A DNA stretch of 53,770 bases. It comes from Selaginella moellendorffii (taxonomy: Eukaryota; Streptophyta; Lycopodiopsida; Selaginellales; Selaginellaceae). A model generated the notes under the pieces. That model ran no database searches. It saw only the letters and a program-made list of their open reading frames with translations, and was not told where the DNA came from. The translations under genes were made by a program, and so were the position numbers. The stretch spans positions 1,512 to 55,281 of the forward strand of contig NW_003314419.1 of assembly GCF_000143415.4 (NCBI RefSeq). Reading direction: 5' to 3'. This document shows, one piece after another, positions 22,567 through 30,519 of the stretch. Positions within the stretch are counted from its first letter, which is position 1. Every line of letters starts with the position of its first letter.

Positions 22567-23320
22567 CTGTCAGGCGCTAGTTGCTAGTGCACGTCCTTGT
22601 CCTGGTTTTTGTGGCTTATTCAGTTGAACCCAGAGCTTTCGTGTTCGTGCCAATGTCTCGTGCAGACCCGATTTGTAGCACGTTTCTTGCTTGACATTCT
22701 GCACGTGGGAGATGTATATGATAGATCGGAGGGGCGAGTTGCCTTTTATCAGGCGGACAACTCTTGTCTTGAAGACTTTCTTCACCTCCTCACCCACCAT
22801 AATATCCACAACTATCTCTTGCATCGCCAAGCTAGAATGCTGCCCGAAGACGGCATAGAACCGGATGTTCTGATCGTCCAACACCTTCCTATTGATCAAG
22901 TCTGGAAACCTCGTCTCGCCCTTCATTGTTTGGTAGTAGGGGATCACGTCTGCGATGTCGAGTGTTACTGGACTTGCCAGCATCTTCTGCTTCAGTTTCT
23001 CCACCCACTCATCAGATACTAGCCTGTGGTTGTATTTGCTTTGGATGTCGATACGGCTCACGTCGATTGTATATACTTTGTTGGAATAGTAACAAGTACT
23101 ATTATCTGCGACGATTTTTGCTGCTTCTTCTTGCTCTTTCTGCTCTTTGTGGCTCTTCTTTTTGGTGGGTGTAGTGTTCGAACCCGAGGCAATGGCATCA
23201 CCGAGTAGCTTCTTTTTTGGAGCAGCAAAGTCGGACGTCGGCTTGAGCTTGACCACCCTTTTCTGCTTCGGGGTAGTTTCCAGATCGACCCCCTTCCCCT
23301 TCGCTTCGCGAACTGGAGGC

Positions 23321-23380
23321 ACTCTCAACGGCGTGGGGCCGCATGGAGGCACTCTCAATGGCGTGGGGCCGCATGCCATT
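23321..23380. repeat. Two tandem 30-bp units each holding a palindrome
   Basis: Units 23321-23350 and 23351-23380 differ at a few bases. Palindromes lie at 23328-23349 (decayed right arm) and 23358-23379. On the minus strand the units encode CGPTPLRVPP twice at the N-terminus of gene 1, and the second palindrome supplies its first ATG. Confidence 0.8.
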
Positions 23381-23874
23381 TTCAGGGTCACATAGGAGTA
23401 TATTCCTAGGATATTCTAACATGCGTGAGATTTTTTTGAGTTTTCTGGAGATCCAACCGTTAGATCGCAACTAGATTTTACAGAATGGTATACAATGTCT
23501 TTCTTGATGACCCTGTGGCAAATGTTGCGTGAAGAAACATGTGGCAAATGCTGCGTGAAGAAAGATGCCCTTTCTGGGCATATGCTGTAAGAGGCAGATG
23601 CCGAGCAGATGTATCTCAGGCTAGCGAAGGGGACAAACGAAAGCTAGCTATAAACATGACGGGATGCAAATAGATTACTAGGCTGGTCCTGCGAAAATCA
23701 AAAACCATAATTGAAAACATTGAAAATGCAAAAAGAAAGGTTTATAATATTTTTGAATTTTAAGCAACCAAAGGAATGCAAGTAGGGCATGTGTTTGTAA
23801 GTTTAAAAATGCCTCAACCACTTAAATTCCCAAGTAAATAAAGCTATTTCTATTTTTGGTACAGGTAAACTTTA

Positions 23875-23970
23875 TAGCGTGTGGGCTCATGCAATTTTGA
23901 ACCCAAAAATGCACCAAAAAATGCTCGACTAGCATTATTCTTTGAATGGCGTGTGGCCTTATATTGCCAT
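23875..23970. repeat. Two decayed palindrome copies
   Basis: About 23875-23896 (TAGCGTGTGGG / CTCATGCAATT) and 23946-23970 (ATGGCGTGTGG / ATTGCCAT with a 3-nt insertion). Both lie between the divergent genes. Confidence 0.6.
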
Positions 23971-24394
23971 AAATGGACGTACACACACAGCATAATTATT
24001 CCTTTACACGGCGAATAATCTTGGCGCGGATCGCTGACATGGCATGGCAAAGTTCGAATCACTGACATGGCACAGCTGGATTGAGGCAAGGACATGATGT
24101 GACAAAGTTCAACCTCCGACAGCAAAGTCTAGAAGCTACTCAGTTTGAAATTTGTCAGAGGAGTCATAAGATCTGGTTTGTCAGAGGATTTGATGACGTT
24201 CAAGCGTGTGTTATTTTTGAATTCTTGAACTCATTCCTAGGTCTATCATTTTTGTGCGCCGTGTTCTTGGTTCCGCTGAGCGCAGTGAGCGCTGCTTGTG
24301 TAAGCGGCGTTGTGAGCTGTGGTTTATGCGTCTACGAGCGGTTGCAGCATTGCGAGCGCCATTGCGAGCGGCAGTTTATGCGAGTGGCAGTTTG

Positions 24395-24469
24395 TGCGAG
24401 CGGCGCTACGAGCAGTTGCGGTGTTGCGAGCGGCGCTACGAGTAGTTGCGGTGTTGCGAGCGGCACTGT
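24395..24469. repeat. GC-rich 30-bp tandem repeat
   Basis: Two full units (24395-24424, 24425-24454) and half of a third, starting TGCGAGCGGCGCTACGAG. It lies in the divergent intergenic region. Coding in every frame is repetitive and looks accidental. Confidence 0.8.
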
Positions 24470-24530
24470 CTTTGGTGTGGCTACTGCTTCCTCTTGATAT
24501 TCGGCACTTGTGCTTCCTGGTATGTTCACC

Positions 24531-24580
24531 ATGGAATGGCTTAGGACCACATTTAGAAATGGCATGAGGCCACATGCCAT
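24531..24580. repeat. Two palindrome copies in the intergenic region
   Basis: A weak copy at about 24531-24552 and a good one at 24559-24580 (ATGGCATGAGG / CCACATGCCAT). The DNA after the good copy resembles the DNA after the 24657 copy, so a longer unit was duplicated. Confidence 0.75.
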
Positions 24581-24656
24581 CTTGGGCCCTTGCAATTTCA
24601 TGGCTAGCGTATTGTCATGTATGTTTTTACTTGCCTGCAGCTGTGTGTATATCAAG

Positions 24657-24839
24657 ATGGCATGAGGCCTCATGCCATCTTTGGCCCCTGCTAGCCTATT
24701 GCCATATTCCTTTTGAACTGTATATATTTTTGTATGGGTGACTAGTCACGCAGACGAAAGTATTTACAGGTGCAGCGAGGCAAAAGGAATATAGCAAGAG
24801 GGTAGCAGGGGCCAAAGATAGCGTGAGGCCTCATGCCAT
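24657..24839. repeat. 59-bp inverted repeat ending in palindromes
   Basis: Arms 24657-24715 and 24781-24839 pair with about 5 mismatches around a 65-nt loop. Each outer end is itself a palindrome: 24657-24678 is perfect (half-site ATGGCATGAGG) and 24818-24839 is slightly decayed. Confidence 0.85.
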
Positions 24840-24875
24840 TAGTGGTACCACTAATGGCATGAGGGCTCATGCCAA
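24818..24875. repeat. Nested palindrome of palindromes
   Basis: Two palindrome copies (24818-24839, 24854-24875) flank a perfect inverted repeat centred on GTAC (CCATTAGTGGT and its mirror). The whole stretch forms one near-perfect arm pair. Confidence 0.85.
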
Positions 24876-24923
24876 TTTTGTGAATGCGAAATTTCACGTG
24901 GGTGTCAATAGCATGTTTGAATA

Positions 24924-24945
24924 ATAGCATGTGGCCTCATGCTAT
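24924..24945. repeat. 22-bp palindrome with paired arm change
   Basis: Starts ATAGC and ends GCTAT where other copies have ATGGC and GCCAT; both arms changed together. About 80 bp upstream of gene 2. Confidence 0.85.
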
Positions 24946-26769
24946 TGAGGTTGTTTGGTATGTTATGATTTAGGCCATTCTCCAATCATTTTTTGTATGG
25001 TCTTAACTTCTTTTCTGCACTTTCAGAATGGCCTTTAGGGTTGGGGAAAAGGTTTACATTTTGAATGGTGGGAAGAGAGTTGCAAAAGGGACCCTTGTGT
25101 CTATGGATCGGAACTTTGTTATACACTGTCAAAGGCTTGGGGAAGGTAATGCTGCTGTATCAGTAGAGACTGTCTTCGATGGGAATGTGGTCGCTATTGA
25201 ACGAGGAGAGATGGTCGTCGAGGTAAATGTTGTTGTTGCCTTGAAAAATCTTCAGAAGAAAGCAGATGTTGGGGACAGCGCAAGTGCGACGCATGTTCCC
25301 TCCGTGGATCTTAAGAACCGTGCTACATGGATTCAGGCGAAGGTGTTTCTAAACAACCCCGAGGGGGAGGTGGTAGCTGAGGGCTTAGCCACAATTGTCG
25401 ATCCAAGAGATGCGGTTGCTAATCAAGAATTGGGCTGGGATGATATTGGAGTTGCGATTTTAGAGGTTGTTGACACAGAAGAAAACAGTCTGACTATTGG
25501 AAGCATTGTGCGGTGGAAATTGAGGCACTTAGTGTTTGAGAATGTGAAGGATTCACAATCAAACACCACTACAACTGATGACAGAACATCTCTTCATGGG
25601 AAAAAAAAGTACACCTTCCTAAAGCGCAGCCAAAGGGATCTGAGCAACGAACCGAAAAGGCAGAAAATGGCGATGGAGGTTCGAATGGTCTCGACAGTTG
25701 CTTGTTGCAAGAGGAGGTGCTGTCAACATGCTGATTGGGATGCTATTGAAGAGGAGAGAGCAAAATACAAGACATTGTTCTGGAAGGCAGCTCGCAATTT
25801 TGTGTATGAGGCATTACGGTCATCTGTTGATGCTTCAGAACATCAGGTGGGGGGCATGGTCTTCTAGAGGGGTTTGGTCTGCATGAAGGCATGGAGAATC
25901 ATTTATGGAGTCCCTCGAACCACATTCTACAGAATCAAAATTGAGTTCGAGGAACAAAGGGTTCAACAGGCAGTCCATGGGAACGACGGTACGCACAAAA
26001 CCAGGGGTCATGTTGTATATGGAGAGGCAATCTTCAAGAGGTTTGTCGAGACATGTAGCGAGCAGCAACCACATAAAACCCGCCTCTTGGAAGATGGAAC
26101 ACGAGACACCCAACGAGTTCTCCCTTCCATGTATACCAAGGGGGCCATATTAGAAGATGTGAATCGGGAACTCCAGAGTAATGGCTACAGGAAGCTGAGC
26201 TAATCTAGATTTAGTAGATTGTGGAGCAACAGGTTCAGGGATGTGAGTATAGGAAAGTACTCCAGCTTTTCAAAGTGTGATGAGTGCACTGCTATCAAAA
26301 TGGCTTTGTCGAAGAATTCTTGCAGCGCTCAAGAGCGAGAGACGTTGGTTAAAAGGCGGCTCGACCACAACATCGAGCAGAGAAGCTGCAGGACTGCATA
26401 TTATCATAACAGGATTCTTTCCATGGAGAGACCTGACTCTTACCTCTGCATCATCCACGACAAAATGGACCAGAAAAAGACGTGCTTACCTCGACTCAAT
26501 CCTGCCCCCAAGGCAATCTCTTCATCCATGCAGCTGCCTATGTCTCTGTTTGGCATAATCGCTCATGGGCATGGTGCCCAGAACTATGGGAACTTCTTTG
26601 TACCTCTATGAGGTGGCGGGGGTGCAAACATGATGATTGCGTCCCTAGCAAAACACTTAAGGTCTCTGCAAAGTGCGCAGACTGAGCTGAACGGCCAACC
26701 CTTGCATAAGGTCCTTGTCGATCGAACCCCATACAGGGTTCAGCTGGAGGAGGAGCAAAGGCTTGCAGT

Positions 26770-26791
26770 ATCGCGTGGGGCCCCATGCCAT
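26770..26791. repeat. Palindrome copy inside gene 2 coding frame
   Basis: ATCGCGTGGGG / CCCCATGCCAT, translated in frame as SRGAPCH. Lies 57 nt before the next copy. Confidence 0.8.
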
Positions 26792-26826
26792 CCCAGTGAA
26801 TATGTTGGCCGTCAGATTGTAGGGTT

Positions 26827-26848
26827 ATCACGTGAGGCCTCATGCCAT
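26827..26848. repeat. Second palindrome copy inside gene 2 coding frame
   Basis: ATCACGTGAGG / CCTCATGCCAT, translated as SREASCH. With the previous copy it sits in a linker of roughly 70 residues before LLQTDN that looks longer than usual for this family. Confidence 0.8.
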
Positions 26849-28131
26849 TCCGACGAGGCTGGTCGCCCGGTGAATGCACAGCCTCATCCAAACGAAGCAG
26901 AATCTCAAGGAAGTTCTTGCGGCCGATGTGGCCTTCCACCCCATCTTCTGCTCCAAACAGACAATGCTGGCAGTGAGAACAAAAACATGTACGTCTTCGC
27001 GTACTTGGCGATGCTTGTTGCCAAAGGCATATTTGAAACGGTTACACTTGGCTTTCTCATGGTTGGGCACACTCATGAAGACGTCGATGCCATGTTCAGT
27101 CACCTAGCAGAGTCCCTCCGGCGATCCAATGTCCTCACCCTCCCACAACTCTACGATGAATTCCAAAATTGCATCAAAGGCACTGTTGAAGCTGCACTTC
27201 TGACAGAGGTTCCAGACTTTAAGGGGTTTGTAAGAGGCTACATCAGGGACGGATCCGAAACGCTGATTGGCCACTCCAAGCCTCTTCAGTTTCATTTCAG
27301 CATGTGTGACGGTGCTCCAGTGATGAGGTACATGAGAGAATGAGACACAGTGTGGCTGCCAGTGGACGGCATTGAACTCTTCAAGAGAGATCCCATAACT
27401 GGGGAACCTATGATTCCTCAGGGTTCCCCACGGCCGATGCACCCGGATGGACTCAAAGACCAGGAAAGTATAGTGGCCGGGATTAGACAGCATATTGCCT
27501 TCTGGAAGAGGGGGTTGGTGTTTGGTGGAGAATCTTATTTTCAGAAGTGCAAGCCTTTGCTCGAATACTGGGAGAAGATTATATCTGCTATCCAAAATGG
27601 GCCGGTTGTATATGAAGAATTGGAAGAGTCCTTTTGGCCAGAACCCAGAGCACTAGATAGTAGCGGAACAATGTCCTCTAGAAATGCAGTGACAGATAAC
27701 GATGTTGAGGATCACTATTGTGGGCCGAGGAACAAGAAGCCGGATTCAGCATTCAATCCAGTACAGGTCTGCAAAGGAATGGTCGTGCTTGTCAGACCCA
27801 GTAATAAAAAACAAATGATATGGGTGGGGCGCTGCATCACTGATGCAGAGGAGGACGCGGAAACTAACTCCTTCAATGTAACTGTGGAGTGGTTCAAGCC
27901 AAGTTCCGGATATACGAAGGATTGCCTAGAAAAGAGATGGGTGCTGAATCCAAGGGATCCCAGCATGAGCATATCGGTGGATAATGTTGTGCATGGTTGG
28001 ATGCGGAAGCAGAGTGCCACCATCACCTTGCCAGACCATGCAAGAGATGCAGCAAGAGCATTCATAACCCGGGTTCAAGGTGAGATTCATTAATATTCCT
28101 TTACTAAGTTTCTAATGTATTTTATTTCAAG

Positions 28132-28333
28132 GTGAACAATCCGAATCTGAATCAGAGGAGGCGTGATGGCATGTGGCCTTACGCCATTCCTAGGTGAGAT
28201 GATACAAATAACAAGTATAAATTCTTAGTTGTTCTAGCAAATCTTACTTAAAGTTTAAGGTGAACAAGCCGAATATGAATTCATCGGATTATTATAACAA
28301 ATTGCAAGGTGATGGCATGAGGCGATACGCCAT
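28132..28333 (+). repeat. Duplicated acidic mini-exon with palindromes
   Basis: The last exon of gene 2 (28132-28166, GEQSESESEEA) is followed by a palindrome (28166-28187). A diverged copy starts after another AAG acceptor at about 28259 (GEQAEYEF) and is also followed by a palindrome (28312-28333). Confidence 0.65.
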
Positions 28334-28471
28334 TTGAGAGTGGTAGCCATTCCTATATGAGGTGAGTGAAATATTTATTAGAAATACCTCATTTAATTGT
28401 GCACTTCTAAGTCTTGGTCCACTCAATACTGTTTGCATGTTTTTATTTTAATTCTTTCTCTAAAATGTTAT

Positions 28472-28686
28472 TTAGCATGTGGCTTCATGCCATTGCTCTC
28501 CACAATCATGCATTGAATTTTTCTATCCTTGCATAATACTTCTCCATATATATAGCATGTGCGCACATGTGATATGGTTCATTAGGCCTGATATAGTGTG
28601 TGAGGTAAAACAAAGATGATGTGACATATGCATTTACCAATCACACGTGCATAAATCTAATAATATGGCGTGTGGCCCATATTAAT
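28472..28686. repeat. Three palindrome copies downstream of gene 2
   Basis: 28472-28493 (TTAGCATGTGG / CTTCATGCCAT), 28552-28573 (ATAGCATGTGC / GCACATGTGAT) and a half-kept copy near 28665-28686. Confidence 0.65.
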
Positions 28687-28806
28687 GGCACATAAACCCA
28701 TATTGTGGGCTTACGTGCTTTATGTACCATCATTCCCTTGCAGTGTGTGTGTTGGTTTCCTTTTATAACACAACGAACTCCATATTTTAGGGTGAAGAGC
28801 ATTCTC

Positions 28807-29103
28807 ATGGCAAGCACAAAATCTGTAAGTGAGGCAGAAAAGGAGATGGAGAAGGAGATAGGTGAAGATGTAGAATATATAAGTCTTCCAAACTCCCCGT
28901 ACTATACTCCAGGTGATCATTTTTCTGAACAAATGGCAACATTAACAACTATCGAGAACGCCCCAGTAACGTCAGAGACAACAATCCAAAGCAAAACAAC
29001 TGACCCGGAGAGAAGGATGATAGTACCGCTGAGAGTACCAAAAAGGAGGTGTCCACTAGCGCTTAGGCTTATAATGGCGTGTGCCCTCATGCCATTTACT
29101 TGA
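28807..29103 (+). CDS. Small acidic ORF downstream of gene 2, doubtful
   Basis: ATG 28807 starts MASTKSVSEAEKEMEKEIGE, followed by SLPNSPYYTPGD, Thr-rich sequence and a basic PKRR end. The last residues (MACALMPFT) come from the palindrome at 29074-29095. An acceptor-like ATTTTAG lies 19 nt upstream, so it could be another exon rather than a gene. I recognise no domain. Base composition is closer to coding than the surroundings. Confidence 0.3.
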   Translation: MASTKSVSEAEKEMEKEIGEDVEYISLPNSPYYTPGDHFSEQMATLTTIENAPVTSETTIQSKTTDPERRMIVPLRVPKRRCPLALRLIMACALMPFT

Positions 29104-29184
29104 TCACCAAATACCTTTTTCCCTTTGCACTAGTATATCTTAATACCGGTCTGAGAAATAGAATGGCATGTGCCCTCAGGCCTT
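29074..29184. repeat. Two palindrome copies
   Basis: 29074-29095 (ATGGCGTGTGC / CCTCATGCCAT) and 29163-29184 (right arm decayed). Confidence 0.7.
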
Positions 29185-29478
29185 TTACTAAATCACCTTT
29201 GAAAGAAATGCAAGCCTCTATGTCGTAAAAAAAAGGTACTAGAGAAATTCCTTAATAATATGAATGTTATTTAGTTTCATGAAAATACACTAAGGGTCAA
29301 ATGAGTTAAATGACTTCTCCAGACTAGCAATGCCTCTTGCTACACCTTCACAATTAGATTCGTTAGAAAAAGATAACATTGAATAATATCTAAATGTTCT
29401 CACCATTAAGTTATATATCTGGCTAATAGGAATGACGTTCATCTTGGAAAGCTCACCACACGCTCAATGAACAAACAA

Positions 29479-29500
29479 ATAGTGTGTGCGCGCATGCCAT
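29479..29500. repeat. Palindrome copy nearest the right element end
   Basis: ATAGTGTGTGC / GCGCATGCCAT; about 200 bp inside the right inverted repeat. Confidence 0.65.
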
Positions 29501-29700
29501 CGCTTTTCTTTAGCTTCAGATTCGGCTTGTTCACCTTGACAATGAGATTTATTATACAACCAGATGGACATAGTCTGGACATAAAGTCACCGCGCTAGTC
29601 ACCATGCCCCAGATATGTCTAGCCCCTGGACAAAAAACATATAATTTCACGTCATTTTCAAATACTTGAAAATTTGTACCTAGTCCCATTTTACTGAATA

Positions 29701-29724
29701 AATCCCACTTTAACGAAATAGAGC
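29701..29724 (-). repeat. Right terminal inverted repeat
   Basis: Reverse complement of 17986-18010. 22 bp identical; beyond that the two ends diverge. Confidence 0.7.
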
Positions 29725-29870
29725 ATTACTGCTCTTATTCCTCTCTACCTGATGACCACTTGAGGTATGTGTAGTCTTTTCCTTGACATGCTTGCTCAAT
29801 TCCTCATAATTTAGTTTATAAAGTTTTTCGGTAGTGCTGCTTTTTTCATTGAGAAATTTCTATGAAGCTG

Positions 29871-30095
29871 AGGTAGAGCTCCATTCCTAAGAATTGTGCT
29901 TAAGAACTTTCATAGAAAGGTCACCAAACTGTCACTATTGCCATCGCTGCATGATGTTTGTGATTTTGTGGCACACTTGTCATGAGAAAAACCAGTTACT
30001 GCAGGAAAAAAATGACTAAAAAGGCATGAAGGACTTACAAACCTGGTAAAGCTGTAGATTGGAATCAAAGCTGTAAGCCTCAGTAGCAACCTATA
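29871..30095. repeat. Direct repeat flanking the two-gene element, right copy
   Basis: Counterpart of 17603-17830. This copy continues to a Helitron 3' end at 30215, so the repeat is probably Helitron sequence carrying a captured exon. Confidence 0.6.
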
Positions 30096-30189
30096 AAATA
30101 AACATGCCATGAGAAAACAACAAAAGAAATAGATTGAACAATTATAATTATAATTACAATTTTTCAAATTGAAACTATTCTCTACTACT

Positions 30190-30215
30190 CTCAGCGGAGC
30201 TGGGATCTCTGCTAA
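30190..30215 (+). mobile_element. Helitron 3' terminus (CTAA)
   Basis: Hairpin CTCAGC-GGA-GCTGGG (one mismatch), then ATCTCTG, CTAA and T. Fits CTRR and matches the termini at 13100, 36120 and 51924. Confidence 0.7.
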
Positions 30216-30412
30216 TACTCATATATTTAAACGAAAGAGCCAGTATAATAATAGCATATACTGGTGATGTTTATTCTGGGATATGCCAAAATCTAACGGC
30301 TGAGATTAAACAATGTAAAGTCGTGACTTTTGGGACCATAAAATATTTCAAATGTCTTTTAGGGCGCATGACCACGAGGAGAGAGTGTCAATCATTGCTA
30401 GTGGGAAGGTAC

Positions 30413-30432
30413 TGTGTGTGTGTGTGTGTGTG
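30413..30432. repeat. (TG)n microsatellite
   Basis: About ten TG units in a row. Confidence 0.95.
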
Positions 30433-30519
30433 TTTTGAGGTCTTCATTGTAGAGCACCTCAGTAGTTGATTTCAGATCATACTTTCCTAGTGGACCATTC
30501 AAAGAACCATGGAATGATT

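Larger units (their letters stand above)
18663..23379 (-). pseudogene. Gene 1: ParB-like / HAD (FCP1)-like protein, nine exons
   Basis: Nine exons (23379-22567, 22512-21198, 21147-21061, 21022-20933, 20883-20200, 20142-20128, 20078-19971, 19923-19336, 19288-18663) join at GT-AG sites into exactly 1442 codons. Introns are 38-57 nt. Residues about 102-190 resemble a ParB/sulfiredoxin fold (YTIDVSRIDI, then VFGQHSSLAMQEI). About 930-985 is an Asp/Glu run. About 1038-1233 is Pro/Thr-rich repeats. About 1235-1441 is an FCP1/HAD-like domain with YIVFDLNSVLF, VWTS, FVKPE and ILIIDDSPIK; the usual second catalytic Asp is Asn. In-frame stops are TGA at 22572-22570 and TAG at 21687-21685. The start chosen is the first ATG after an upstream stop and lies inside a palindrome. 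The splice model is strong; the ParB-like call is weak. It may be an accessory gene of the element. Confidence 0.7.
25028..28166 (+). pseudogene. Gene 2: Tnp1-like plus DUF7869-like transposase candidate
   Basis: One reading frame runs from ATG 25028 to 28079 and, after a 52-nt intron (28080-28131), to TGA 28166 (1029 codons). Residues 1-60 and about 98-170 are two Tnp1/En-Spm-like modules (GEKVYILNGGKRVAKGTLV; EGEVVAEGLATIV). Then come a Cys-rich patch, KAWRIIYGVPRTTFYRIK, and the DUF7869-type core: FSKCDECTAIK, IHDKMDQKK (about 479), LLQTDNAGSENKN (about 642) and FLMVGHTHEDVDAMF (about 679). The Asp/Glu residues in the last three could form an RNase H/DDE-type site (inference). A C-terminal WVGR...VEWF module and an acidic tail follow. 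In-frame stops lie at 25865, 26201, 26609 and 27341, with no net frameshift. An acceptor-like TTTCAG sits 1 nt before the ATG, so a 5' UTR intron is likely. Confidence 0.75.
17986..29724. mobile_element. Candidate two-gene TIR element with dispersed palindromes
   Basis: The ends 17986-18010 and 29701-29724 are inverted repeats (22 bp perfect, starting GCTCTATTTCG). Between them lie two divergent genes (minus 23379-18663, plus 25028-28166) and about 27 copies of one 22-bp palindrome; I found no full copy outside. The plus gene has Tnp1/En-Spm-like and DUF7869-like parts, the family type expected of a transposase or its accessory. A clear target-site duplication was not seen; TACT lies near both ends but not exactly beside them. 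I do not recognise a named superfamily. Both genes carry premature stops, so this copy should be inactive. Confidence 0.6.

Noticed and set aside
21227-22627. Plus-strand ORFs of 138-184 residues opposite gene 1
   Set aside because: Shadows of exons 1 and 2; no motifs, and splice-consistent coding is on the minus strand.
24254-24570. Overlapping ORFs of 60-138 residues near 24.1-24.6 kb
   Set aside because: They are translations of the GC-rich tandem repeat and palindromes, open in several frames, without start context or motifs.
18663-28166. Reassigned stop codons or RNA editing to explain in-frame stops
   Set aside because: The stops are of all three types and occur in unrelated elements across the window. 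U-to-C editing is known from plant organelles, not nuclear genes. Decay is simpler.
18370-29500. CRISPR-like array from the repeated palindrome
   Set aside because: Spacing is irregular (tens of bases to over a kilobase), copies sit in introns and exons, orientation has no meaning for a palindrome, and the context is a eukaryotic mobile element.
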